Shown here in pieces: positions 24,695 through 32,910 of a stretch of DNA of 51,779 nt. The position numbers and the translations under genes were made by a program. The notes under the pieces were generated by a model. It was not told where the DNA came from, searched no databases, and saw nothing but the letters and a program-made list of their open reading frames with translations. Source of the stretch: Lachnospiraceae bacterium (lineage in GTDB: Bacteria > Bacillota > Clostridia > Lachnospirales > Lachnospiraceae); the NCBI GenBank assembly GCA_009774625.1, contig VSOB01000017.1, positions 1-51,779 on the forward strand. Reading direction: 5' to 3'. Position 1 is the stretch's first letter. The number at the start of each line of letters is the position of its first letter.

Positions 24695-25213
24695 ATGAAA
24701 ATGAGAACTTTCAAAACGTTTCTGATCACTGCTGCAGCGGCAACATTGGCTTTGGCTTCCTCTATGGTGGCTTGTGCAAAAGATGGGGACATCGTACCGC
24801 CCCGGCTGAAGAGTAATTGTAATCTGATGGGCTGCACCGGAGACCACATCAGTGTAAAGGATCCTTCCTCAGGACTGGACCTGTATTTCTGTGTACCGCA
24901 GAACCTGACCTATTCTGTAGATGAGTATCGGACCAATGTGGCAGCTTATCTGGAGGATCAGGCAGAGAACAAAGTAGAAGTGGAAGAAGCAGCACCGGTG
25001 ACAGAGGAAGTTAAGACAGAAGAGAATGATTATTTTGCACCGCCCCGCCTGAAGAGTAATTGTAATCTGATGGGCTGCACCGGTGGTCATATCAGTGTAA
25101 AAGATCCTTCTTCAGGATTGGATCTGTACTTCTGTGTACCTCAGAATCTGAACTATTCCGCAGATGAGTACCGGACCAATGTGGCAGCTTATCTGGCAGA
25201 AAAAGCTGAGTAA
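24695..25213 (+). CDS. Unknown secreted protein with two near-identical cysteine modules
   Basis: 172 aa. A basic start and hydrophobic stretch (residues 5-26) form a signal peptide; A-C-A at 26-28 suits signal peptidase I, while Cys27 in M-V-A-C could be a weak lipobox. Two 52-residue modules follow, 35-86 and 116-167, identical at 49 of 52 positions. They are joined by a ~29-residue acidic linker rich in Glu and Val. Each module has P-P-R-L-K-S-N-C-N-L-M-G-C-T-G, then D-P-S-S-G-L-D-L-Y-F-C, so three cysteines per module (42, 47, 66; 123, 128, 147). I do not recognise the family. Its own consensus promoter, ideal ribosome site and terminator mark it as a separately controlled, probably abundant exported protein. 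Confidence 0.9.
   Translation: MKMRTFKTFLITAAAATLALASSMVACAKDGDIVPPRLKSNCNLMGCTGDHISVKDPSSGLDLYFCVPQNLTYSVDEYRTNVAAYLEDQAENKVEVEEAAPVTEEVKTEENDYFAPPRLKSNCNLMGCTGGHISVKDPSSGLDLYFCVPQNLNYSADEYRTNVAAYLAEKAE
24797..25195 (+). repeat. Internal tandem duplication: two 156-bp modules
   Basis: Copies at 24797-24952 and 25040-25195, separated by 87 bases. By eye they differ at 16 of 156 bases; 13 changes are silent and 3 change residues (Asp50 to Gly, Thr72 to Asn, Val75 to Ala). The excess of silent changes indicates an older duplication kept by selection on the protein, not a recent copy. Confidence 0.92.
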
Positions 25214-25264
25214 TCCGGTTTAGAGGGTACGGGCTGGCAGCATAATATACAAATGAACAGTGCA

Positions 25265-25316
25265 GGAGAGCTTTCGTACAGCGGATTTTGAGTCTGTTGG
25301 ACGGCTCTCCTTTTTT
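25265..25316 (+). terminator. Terminator after the cysteine-module gene
   Basis: GGAGAGC (25265-25271) pairs with GCTCTCC (25304-25310), followed by TTTTTT. The long loop contains a shorter ACAG/CTGT stem. It separates this gene from the yceD-rpmF operon. Confidence 0.75.
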
Positions 25317-25353
25317 GACAGATTTTTTCCCATAATAACAGCAGAAATATTCA

Positions 25354-25382
25354 TTGACAAATAATGATATGTTATGTATAAT
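25354..25382 (+). promoter_or_regulatory. Consensus promoter of yceD-rpmF
   Basis: TTGACA (25354-25359), 17-base spacer, TATAAT (25377-25382), exact consensus in both boxes; start of transcription near 25389, about 20 bases before the yceD ATG. Confidence 0.9.
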
Positions 25383-25408
25383 AATTCAAGTGTGAGCAGG
25401 AGTCTACA

Positions 25409-25927
25409 ATGATTTTAAATATTACGGATGTATTGACAACAGAGGGGAAAACAGAGCAGCGAGAAATTACATTTACGCCGCCTGTTTTACAGTATGGGAA
25501 GGATCAATATGTAATAGATAAGAAATCTCCGGTGTTTCTTACTGTTGTCAATACCGGAAAAGGAAGAGCACAGATAACAGGAAATATGGAAGTGTCTGTA
25601 CTGTTTGCCTGTGACCGTTGTCTGAAGGAAGTATCTTATCCCTTTTCTCTGGAATTTTCAACTGCGGTGACTGCACCGGAGTTTGGAGCGGCTGTTTCGG
25701 AGGAAGAAGAGAGCCTCACAGGATATGAATTTGATGTGGACGAGCTTGTGTACCATGAGATTTTGGTTAACTGGCCAATGAAGATCTTATGCAGGCCGGA
25801 CTGCAGAGGGATCTGCAGTGTGTGCGGTAAGGATTTGAATGAGGGAGCATGTGCATGTGACACGTTCGTTCCCGACCCCAGATTGGCAGCGATAAAAGAT
25901 ATTTTTAACGCGGGTAAGGAGGTGTAA
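25409..25927 (+). CDS. YceD/DUF177 family protein
   Basis: 172 aa. Two cysteine pairs are visible: C-D-R-C around residue 71 and C-R-P-D-C...C-S-V-C-G-K-D-L-N near 130-145, as in DUF177/YceD proteins. The family is nearly always encoded directly before rpmF; links to 23S rRNA processing or accumulation have been described. ATG 25409 follows AGGAG. The stop codon is within the ribosome site of rpmF (AAGGAGGTGTAA), so translation is coupled. Confidence 0.92.
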   Translation: MILNITDVLTTEGKTEQREITFTPPVLQYGKDQYVIDKKSPVFLTVVNTGKGRAQITGNMEVSVLFACDRCLKEVSYPFSLEFSTAVTAPEFGAAVSEEEESLTGYEFDVDELVYHEILVNWPMKILCRPDCRGICSVCGKDLNEGACACDTFVPDPRLAAIKDIFNAGKEV

Positions 25928-25929
25928 CG

Positions 25930-26109
25930 ATGTCTATCTGTCCGAAAAATAAATCTTCGAAAGCAAGAAGAGACAAACGTAGAGCAAACTGGAAAATGGG
26001 CGCATCTACTTTGGTAAAATGCAGTAAATGCGGCGCTTTGATGGTTCCTCACAGAGTATGCAAGGCCTGCGGGTCTTACAATAAGAAGGAGATCATCAGC
26101 GTTGACTGA
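25930..26109 (+). CDS. rpmF: Large ribosomal subunit protein bL32
   Basis: 59 aa, read directly: begins M-S-I-C-P-K-N-K-S-S-K-A-R-R-D-K-R-R and carries a C-S-K-C / C-K-A-C zinc ribbon, so this is the zinc-binding form of L32. ATG 25930 is three bases after the yceD stop, behind AAGGAGG. Gene length and sequence are normal for Clostridia. A terminator follows before plsX. Confidence 0.97.
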   Translation: MSICPKNKSSKARRDKRRANWKMGASTLVKCSKCGALMVPHRVCKACGSYNKKEIISVD

Positions 26110-26183
26110 TTTGCCGTTTTGTACAGTTGAAAGAACATGACATATGATATCGTGAGAACGGGACGTATGTAAAAGTCAGCTTT

Positions 26184-26255
26184 AGGACATTTCTGATTGA
26201 GGAAGTGTCCTTTTTGCAGTGTATAAATCTGCCGGGGAGAGACCGGCTTTTCTTT
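26184..26255 (+). terminator. Terminator after rpmF, with a second hairpin behind it
   Basis: AGGACATTTC (26184-26193) pairs with GAAGTGTCCT (26202-26211) over 10 bp, including one G-U pair, followed by TTTTT. A second stem GCCGG/CCGGC (26231-26235 with 26243-26247) followed by TTTTCTTT lies just downstream. Both sit between rpmF and plsX, genes often co-transcribed in other bacteria, so read-through is either limited or controlled here. Confidence 0.82.
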
Positions 26256-26320
26256 CCTTGCTTTTTAGCTGTGGGTTTAGTATATTTATATCAGGTATAT
26301 CTTGATGGGAGGAAATGGAA

Positions 26321-27337
26321 ATGAGTGAATGGATCAATGTGGCGGTGGATGCGATGGGGGGCGACAATGCCCCGGCTGAGGTGGTAAAAGGCGCTGTGGA
26401 GGCAGTTATGGAAAGCCGGAAAATAAAAGTATTTCTGGTGGGCAGAGAGGATGCCGTGAAGGCAGAGTTTGCAAAATATACTGTTCCGGAAGGCCAGATA
26501 GAGGTCGTACCCGCATCGGAGGTGATCGAAACAGCAGAGCCTCCGGTGGCAGCTATTCGGGCCAAGAAAGATTCTTCTATTGTAAAGGGTATGAAGCTGG
26601 TAAAGGAAGGAAGCTGTGATGCCTTTGTATCGGCAGGCAGTACGGGTGCAGTACTGGTAGGCGGACAGGTATTGGTAGGCAGGATCAAAGGAGTGGAGCG
26701 GCCTCCGCTGGCGCCGGTGATTCCCACAGTCAATGGGGTGGCCCTTTTAATTGACTGCGGAGCCAATGTGGATGCCCGGCCGTCGCATCTGGTGCAGTTT
26801 GCTAAAATGGGTTCCATTTATATGGAACACATCATGGGAGTAAAACAGCCGCGGGTAGGCATTGTGAATATCGGTGCAGAAGAGGAAAAGGGCAATGCGC
26901 TGGTAAAGGAAACCTTTCCGCTTCTGAAAGAATGCCGGGATCTGAATTTTATCGGCAGTGTGGAAGCCAGAGATATCCCGCTTGGAGCTGCGGATGTAAT
27001 TGTCTGTGAGGCGTTTGTAGGAAATGTGATTTTGAAAATGTATGAAGGTGTGGGCGGTGCACTGATCCAGGAAGTGAAAAAGGGTATGATGTCCACACTG
27101 CGCAGTAAGATCGGTGCACTTTTGGTAAAGCCGGCGTTAAAAGAAACGCTGAAAGCATTTGATTTGGAACAGTATGGAGGTGCTCCTTTGCTGGGACTGC
27201 ACGGCCTTGTGGTCAAGACGCATGGCAGTTCCAGGTCTGTGGAGATAAAAAATTCCATTCTGCAGTGTATTGCCTTTAAGGAACAGAAGATAAACGATAA
27301 AATCAGAGAACAGATCGTACCAAAAGAGGAAGCATAG
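26321..27337 (+). CDS. plsX: Phosphate acyltransferase PlsX
   Basis: 338 aa. It makes acyl phosphate from acyl-ACP, the first step of phospholipid synthesis with PlsY. The N-terminal V-A-V-D-A-M-G-G-D-N-A-P signature and V-S-A-G-S-T-G-A are present, as is the V-R-x-G-I-V-N-I-G-type segment (V-G-I-V-N-I-G-A-E). ATG 26321 is eight bases behind GGGAGG; the ATG at 26315 is too close to that site. No clear promoter is seen between the hairpins and the gene. acpP follows after 16 bases. Confidence 0.96.
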   Translation: MSEWINVAVDAMGGDNAPAEVVKGAVEAVMESRKIKVFLVGREDAVKAEFAKYTVPEGQIEVVPASEVIETAEPPVAAIRAKKDSSIVKGMKLVKEGSCDAFVSAGSTGAVLVGGQVLVGRIKGVERPPLAPVIPTVNGVALLIDCGANVDARPSHLVQFAKMGSIYMEHIMGVKQPRVGIVNIGAEEEKGNALVKETFPLLKECRDLNFIGSVEARDIPLGAADVIVCEAFVGNVILKMYEGVGGALIQEVKKGMMSTLRSKIGALLVKPALKETLKAFDLEQYGGAPLLGLHGLVVKTHGSSRSVEIKNSILQCIAFKEQKINDKIREQIVPKEEA

Positions 27338-27353
27338 GAAGGGCTGGTTTACT

Positions 27354-27614
27354 ATGGAATTTGATAAGCTGAAAGCGGTCATTGCGGGTGTGCTGAGTGT
27401 GGATCCTAATGAGATCACAGAGGAGGAGACCTTTGTGGAAGATTTGGGAGCTGATTCTCTTGATTTGTTTCAGATCGTGGCAGGGATCGAGGAAGTATTC
27501 GGACTGAAAGTACCGCCCGAAGAGGCTGAGAAAATGACAAAAGTTGGAGAGGCTTTACAGTGGATCAAACATGCAGTGACAGAAAAAGAGCAGGCGGAAC
27601 ATGACAATGCATAA
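27354..27614 (+). CDS. acpP: Acyl carrier protein
   Basis: 86 aa. The phosphopantetheine site is the serine of GADSLDLFQ; surrounding E-D-L-G and the acidic helices fit ACP. It carries growing acyl chains for fatty-acid synthesis and supplies PlsX. Start ATG 27354 behind AGGAAGGG. Its last 14 bases overlap the start region of rnc. Confidence 0.95.
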   Translation: MEFDKLKAVIAGVLSVDPNEITEEETFVEDLGADSLDLFQIVAGIEEVFGLKVPPEEAEKMTKVGEALQWIKHAVTEKEQAEHDNA

Positions 27615-28305
27615 TAAAATGACAATGGAACTGCTGGAGGAGCGGATCGGCTATACGTTTCAGGACAAAAACCTGCTGAAACAGGCGCTGACTCACAGTT
27701 CTTATGCCAATGAACAGAAAATAAACAAATGGGAAGATTATGAGAGAATCGAATTTTTAGGGGATGCGGTACTGGAGCTGGTTTCCAGTGATTATCTGTA
27801 CAGAGTCAATCCCAGACTGTCGGAAGGAGAACTGACCAAAAAGCGTTCTTCTATGGTCTGCGAACCGGCGCTGGCATTTTGCGCCAGAGATATTGAACTG
27901 GGCAGATTTATTTTTTTAGGCAAGGGAGAAGAGGCAACCGGTGGCAGAAATCGGGAATCCATCACATCAGATGTGTTGGAAGCGTTAATTGGCGCCATTT
28001 ATCTGGATGGCGGCCTTTCCTGTGCCAGAGAATTTATAGACAGATTTGTACTGTCCGATTTAGAGAATAAGCAGTTGTTTTATGACAGCAAAACGATTTT
28101 GCAGGAACAGGTACAGAAAGAGGGGGGAGGCAGGCTGCACTATGTTCTGGTGGAGGAATCGGGTCCGGAGCATGACAAGCAGTTTCGGGTGGAAGCTATG
28201 ATAGACAATCGGAAAATCGGGGAAGGAAGCGGAAGGACAAAGAAGCATGCGGAACAGCAGGCGGCATATCAGGCGCTTCTTTCCGGAAACAGGATAAGCA
28301 GGTAA
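27601..28305 (+). CDS. rnc: Ribonuclease III
   Basis: 234 aa. The signature RIEFLGDAVLEL and the downstream E-A-L-I-G-A-I-Y-L-D-G-G carry the catalytic acidic residues; the C-terminal ~70 residues are a dsRNA-binding domain ending in T-K-K-H-A-E-Q-Q-A-A. It cuts double-stranded RNA during rRNA maturation and RNA turnover. ATGs at 27601, 27607 and 27619 are all possible starts; the first overlaps acpP by 14 bases. smc follows after 8 bases. Confidence 0.96.
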   Translation: MTMHNKMTMELLEERIGYTFQDKNLLKQALTHSSYANEQKINKWEDYERIEFLGDAVLELVSSDYLYRVNPRLSEGELTKKRSSMVCEPALAFCARDIELGRFIFLGKGEEATGGRNRESITSDVLEALIGAIYLDGGLSCAREFIDRFVLSDLENKQLFYDSKTILQEQVQKEGGGRLHYVLVEESGPEHDKQFRVEAMIDNRKIGEGSGRTKKHAEQQAAYQALLSGNRISR

Positions 28306-28313
28306 CGTTATAT

Positions 28314-31300
28314 ATGTATTTAAAAAGCATAGAGGTACAGGGATTTAAGTCCTTTGCCAATAAAATCAAGTTTCAGTTTCACAACGGGATCACTGGCATT
28401 GTAGGGCCCAATGGCAGCGGTAAAAGCAATGTGGCCGATGCAGTGAGGTGGGTGCTTGGAGAACAGAGGATCAAGCAGCTTCGGGGCGCTTCCATGCAGG
28501 ATGTTATCTTTTCCGGAACAGAGACGAGAAAGCCGCTGAGCTATGCTTATGTGGCGATCACGCTGGACAATGGGGACCATCAGCTTGCCATAGATTATGA
28601 TGAGGTTACGGTTGCCAGAAGGATCTATCGGTCCGGAGAAAGCGAATATTCCATCAATGGAAGCATTTGTCGTTTAAAGGATGTCAATGAACTGTTTTAT
28701 GATACCGGTATTGGCAAGGAAGGATACTCTATCATCGGCCAGGGACAGATCGACAAGATCCTGAGCGGAAAGCCGGAGGAAAAGCGGGAACTGTTTGACG
28801 AAGCGGCAGGCATTGTCAAATTCAAACGCAGAAAAAATACAGCTCAGAAAAAGCTGGAGGATGAAAAACAGAATCTGCTCCGGGTCAGGGATATACTGGC
28901 AGAACTGGAAAAGCAGATCGGCCCGCTGGAGAAACAGTCGGAGACGGCCAGAGTGTATCTGCGCAAAAAAGAAGAGCTGAAAACACTGGATGTCAACCTG
29001 TTTCTTGTGGAAAACCAGCAGATTAGAAAGCAGCTTGGAGAAGTGGAGGAAAAATACCGGATCGCTGACGGAGAGCTGCAGGAGACCACCGGACGCTATG
29101 AGAAAACAAAAGAGGAATATGAGCAGATTCAGGGCGAACTGGAGCAGTTGGAAAAAGCCATAGAAGAAGCCCGCCAGACCCTGACGGATACCAGTGTGCT
29201 GAGAGGGAAGCTGGAAGGGCAGATTAATGTGCTGCAGGAACAGATCCGTTCTGCACAGGGGAACGCAGGACATTTGAAGCACCGTCAGGAGACAGTGATT
29301 GGTGAAATAGATGCCAGAAAAAATGACAAAAATGTCATATTAGAGGACAAGCAAAGGACGGACGAAAAGGCCGGAGAAGTGGAGCGGGCCAGAGAAGAAG
29401 CCTCCGCCGAACTGGAACAGGTGCAGCGTGTGATAGAAGATTACAATGCCAGAATTGAGAATGGCAAGAACGCCATTATAGGGGCATTGAATGAGAGAGC
29501 GGCAATCCGTTCCAGGATGGAACGCTGTGACACTATGTTAGAGCAGGCACAGATCCGGAAGGCAGAGCTGAATTCCAGACTGCTGCGGGCCAAATCGGAC
29601 GAAGCAGAGCAGAAAGAGACAATTCTTCGGCTGAAAGAGGAATTTCAGACTGTCTGTACTGCCATAGAAGAGCTGAATGAAAAGCAGAAAGCACAGGAGA
29701 AACGGATTGGACAGATCAAGCCGGAGCTGGGCAGTAAAGACGGAGAACTGAGAGAAGCCCAGGCGCTCTACCATCAGGAAAAGTCCAGGCTGGAAGCGCT
29801 GATGGGACTGACGGAGCGGTATGAGGGCTATGGAAACAGTGTTAAACGGGTCATGGAACAGAAAAGCGCCGGTTCCGGCTCCGGTGTGATAGGCGTGGTA
29901 GCGGACATTATAAAAGTGGAAAAGCGGTATGAAACGGCTATCGAGACAGCGCTGGGGGGCAACATCAGGAATATTGTGACAGAGGATGAAGCGACGGCCA
30001 AGCGGATGATCGGCTTTCTGAAACAGACCAAAAGCGGCCGTGCCACCTTTCTGCCCCTGACCAGTATCAGGAATATACAGGAATTTAAACAGACGCAGGC
30101 TCTTTCGGAAACAGGTGTGATCGGGCTTGCGGATTCTCTTGTACAGATCAAAGAGGCCTATCGGGATGTGGCCAGTTCTCTGTTGGGACGCATTCTGGTG
30201 GTGGATACAATGGACCATGCAGTGCGGATTGTCGGCAAATATGATCACAGCATCCGTATGGTGACACTGGAAGGAGAGCTGTTTGTACCAGGTGGTGCTA
30301 TCAGCGGCGGTGCATTTAAAAACAGTTCCAATCTGCTGGGCAGGAGAAGAGAGATACGGGAGCTGGAGGAGCGTGTCGCCGGATGTCTGGAAAAAACAAA
30401 AAAGATTCAGCAGGATATTGAAAATATCAAGGAAGAAAGAAATTGTCTGAGAAAAGAGCTGGAAACGACCAGACAGATGCTACAGGAACGGTTTATTGAA
30501 CAGAATACAACGCGGCTGAATGTGATTGCGGCGGAAGAAAAATGGAATGCAACCGAGCAGGGATTTGGTTCTTTGCAGGAAGAGCAGGAAGAGATTGCCA
30601 GACAGATTCGCCAGATCGGTGAGGATAAAGAAAAAACAACAGGGGAGCTGACCGTATCGGAAGAGCTGGAAAGAGAGGTACAGGCACAGATTCGGGAATA
30701 TCAGTCGGTTTTGGAAGCGCAGCGCATGGAAGAATCCAGACAGACTGCTCAGGTATCAGAATGGGAAGTGCAAGCGGAAAAATTCCGTCAGCAGCAGAAA
30801 TTCAAGCAGCAGAATCTGGACCGTATTGACGGGGAGATCGGGCGCCTTTCTGCGGAGCTGGCTGAAATTGAGGCAGAGCTGGGGAAAAATGCAGAAGAAA
30901 TTGTCAGAAAACAGGCGGATATCCATGAGATCCAAAAAACCATTTCTCATTCCCGTATCAGCGGTGATCAGACAGAAGAAAAGATGAAAGCCGGTCTGAT
31001 AAGGAAAGAAATGCTGGGAGAGCGGCAGAAAAATTTCTTTGCTGTGCGGGAAGAACTGGCAGAACAGAAAAGCAGTCTGGACAAAGAGGTGTACCGTCTG
31101 CATGGGCAGAAAGAAAAGCTGGAAGGCTCTCTGGAAGCCCAGATCAATTATATGTGGGATGAATATGAGATCACACTCAGCGATGCGGCGGCGCTGCGCA
31201 GGGAAGAGATGAATGACCTGGCCGTGATGAAAAAAGAGATTGGAGCTTTAAAGGAGCAGATCCGGAAGCTGGGCGATGTCAATGTCAATGCCATTGAAGA

Positions 31301-31880
31301 TTATCGGAATCTGATGGAACGGTATGGATTTTTAAAGAATCAGCATGATGATCTGATTGAGGCTGAGCAGACGCTGCTGGGGCTGATTGATGAGCTGGAT
31401 CGTGCCATGAGAAAACAGTTCCAGGAGAAATTTGCACAGATCGGCAAAGAATTTGACAAGGTGTTTAAAGAATTGTTCGGCGGCGGAAAGGGAACCCTGG
31501 AACTGCAGGAAGAGGAGGATATACTGGAAGCAGGTATCCGTATCATTGCACAGCCTCCGGGAAAAAGGCTGCAGAATATGATGCAGCTTTCCGGCGGCGA
31601 GAAAGCTCTGACTGCCATTGCGCTGTTGTTTGCCATCCAGAATCTGAAACCTTCCCCATTCTGCCTTCTGGATGAGATCGAGGCGGCGCTGGATGAAAAC
31701 AACGTAGGACGTTTTGTGAAATATCTGCACAAGCTGACGAAGAACACCCAGTTTATTGTAATCACTCACCGGAGAGGTACGATGGAGCGGGCGGACAGAC
31801 TGTATGGGATCACCATGCAGGAAAAGGGGATTTCCACTCTGGTCAGTGTGAATCTGATTGACAGTGAATTGGATGCCTGA
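28314..31880 (+). CDS. smc: Chromosome segregation protein SMC
   Basis: 1188 aa, full length. N-terminal Walker A GPNGSGKSNV, then a long coiled coil (about 170-500), a hinge (~515-670, rich in Gly with G-G-A-I-S-G-G-A), a second coiled coil (to ~1030) and the C-terminal ABC half with LSGGEKALTA and Walker B F-C-L-L-D-E-I-E-A-A-L-D. With ScpA and ScpB (not encoded here) it forms condensin, which loops and separates chromosomes. The gene lies 8 bases after rnc with little visible ribosome site, so coupling is likely. Confidence 0.98.
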   Translation: MYLKSIEVQGFKSFANKIKFQFHNGITGIVGPNGSGKSNVADAVRWVLGEQRIKQLRGASMQDVIFSGTETRKPLSYAYVAITLDNGDHQLAIDYDEVTVARRIYRSGESEYSINGSICRLKDVNELFYDTGIGKEGYSIIGQGQIDKILSGKPEEKRELFDEAAGIVKFKRRKNTAQKKLEDEKQNLLRVRDILAELEKQIGPLEKQSETARVYLRKKEELKTLDVNLFLVENQQIRKQLGEVEEKYRIADGELQETTGRYEKTKEEYEQIQGELEQLEKAIEEARQTLTDTSVLRGKLEGQINVLQEQIRSAQGNAGHLKHRQETVIGEIDARKNDKNVILEDKQRTDEKAGEVERAREEASAELEQVQRVIEDYNARIENGKNAIIGALNERAAIRSRMERCDTMLEQAQIRKAELNSRLLRAKSDEAEQKETILRLKEEFQTVCTAIEELNEKQKAQEKRIGQIKPELGSKDGELREAQALYHQEKSRLEALMGLTERYEGYGNSVKRVMEQKSAGSGSGVIGVVADIIKVEKRYETAIETALGGNIRNIVTEDEATAKRMIGFLKQTKSGRATFLPLTSIRNIQEFKQTQALSETGVIGLADSLVQIKEAYRDVASSLLGRILVVDTMDHAVRIVGKYDHSIRMVTLEGELFVPGGAISGGAFKNSSNLLGRRREIRELEERVAGCLEKTKKIQQDIENIKEERNCLRKELETTRQMLQERFIEQNTTRLNVIAAEEKWNATEQGFGSLQEEQEEIARQIRQIGEDKEKTTGELTVSEELEREVQAQIREYQSVLEAQRMEESRQTAQVSEWEVQAEKFRQQQKFKQQNLDRIDGEIGRLSAELAEIEAELGKNAEEIVRKQADIHEIQKTISHSRISGDQTEEKMKAGLIRKEMLGERQKNFFAVREELAEQKSSLDKEVYRLHGQKEKLEGSLEAQINYMWDEYEITLSDAAALRREEMNDLAVMKKEIGALKEQIRKLGDVNVNAIEDYRNLMERYGFLKNQHDDLIEAEQTLLGLIDELDRAMRKQFQEKFAQIGKEFDKVFKELFGGGKGTLELQEEEDILEAGIRIIAQPPGKRLQNMMQLSGGEKALTAIALLFAIQNLKPSPFCLLDEIEAALDENNVGRFVKYLHKLTKNTQFIVITHRRGTMERADRLYGITMQEKGISTLVSVNLIDSELDA

Positions 31881-31962
31881 TACATAAGATACAGGCGCAG
31901 CCAGAGAGCGCAAAAATGAGAGAACAGTCAGGCAGAGAGAAAAGAAGGGAGCCGTGGAAACA

Positions 31963-32910
31963 ATGAGCGGAGAAAAAAAAGGATTTTTCAGCCGTCTGAA
32001 GGCAGGTCTGAGTAAGACAAGAGATAATATCGTACATGGAATTGATTCTGTATTTAACGGTTATTCTATGATTGACGAGGATTTCTACGAAGAACTGGAA
32101 GAGATACTGATTATGGGAGACATCGGTGTCAATGCCACCAATTCCATTCTGGAGAGACTGCGGGCACAGGTAAAGGAAAACCGTGTCAAAGAGCCTTCTG
32201 CCTGCAAGCAGCTTTTGATCGACAGCATCCGGGAGCAGATGCAGGTAGGGGAAACGGCTTACGATTTTGAAAAACAGCAGTCGGTCGTACTTGTGATCGG
32301 TGTAAACGGCGTGGGAAAGACCACGTCCGTAGGTAAGCTGGCAGGAAAACTGAAAGAACAGGGCAGAAAAGTGATATTGGCAGCGGCGGATACCTTCCGG
32401 GCAGCAGCAGGGGAGCAGTTGACAGAATGGGCCCATCGTGCCGGTGTGGAGATCGTGGGCGGTATGGAAGGCTCTGATCCGGCCTCTGTGATTTATGATG
32501 CAGTGCATGCGGCAAAGGCAAGAGGGGCGGATGTGTTGCTGTGTGATACGGCAGGCAGGCTTCACAATAAAAAGAATCTGATGGAAGAGCTGAGGAAGAT
32601 TGACCGGATTATAGAAAAGGAATTTCCCCAGGCACATCGGGAAAATCTGGTGGTGCTGGACAGTACAACGGGACAGAACGCATTGCAGCAGGCAAAGGAT
32701 TTCGGAGAGGTGACTCACTTAACCGGCATCATTCTGACCAAAATGGACGGTACGGCCAAAGGGGGCATTGCTGTTGCCATCCAGTCCGAGCTGCATGTGC
32801 CTGTAAAATACATTGGCGTGGGCGAAGCCATAGACGATCTGCAAAAATTTGATTCGGATGAATTCGTGAATGCGCTGTTTGATATCAAAGGAGTGGGAGC
32901 AAATGAGTGA
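31963..32910 (+). CDS. ftsY: Signal recognition particle receptor FtsY
   Basis: 315 aa. The NG GTPase domains are clear: GVNGVGKTTSVGKLA (G1), A-A-A-D-T-F-R-A-A-A, D-T-A-G-R (G3), T-K-M-D-G-T-A-K-G-G (G4). There is only a short basic N-terminus instead of the long acidic region of E. coli FtsY. It docks SRP-ribosome complexes at the membrane. An in-frame GTG at 31954 is an alternative start: AAGGGA is only 3 bases from it and 12 from the ATG, so the choice is uncertain. Its stop overlaps the ilvA start by 8 bases. Confidence 0.96.
   Translation: MSGEKKGFFSRLKAGLSKTRDNIVHGIDSVFNGYSMIDEDFYEELEEILIMGDIGVNATNSILERLRAQVKENRVKEPSACKQLLIDSIREQMQVGETAYDFEKQQSVVLVIGVNGVGKTTSVGKLAGKLKEQGRKVILAAADTFRAAAGEQLTEWAHRAGVEIVGGMEGSDPASVIYDAVHAAKARGADVLLCDTAGRLHNKKNLMEELRKIDRIIEKEFPQAHRENLVVLDSTTGQNALQQAKDFGEVTHLTGIILTKMDGTAKGGIAVAIQSELHVPVKYIGVGEAIDDLQKFDSDEFVNALFDIKGVGANE

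Noticed and set aside
24797..25195. CRISPR or mobile repeat explanation for the two 156-bp copies
   Set aside because: The copies lie in frame within one coding sequence and differ mostly at silent positions, which fits a protein-domain duplication.
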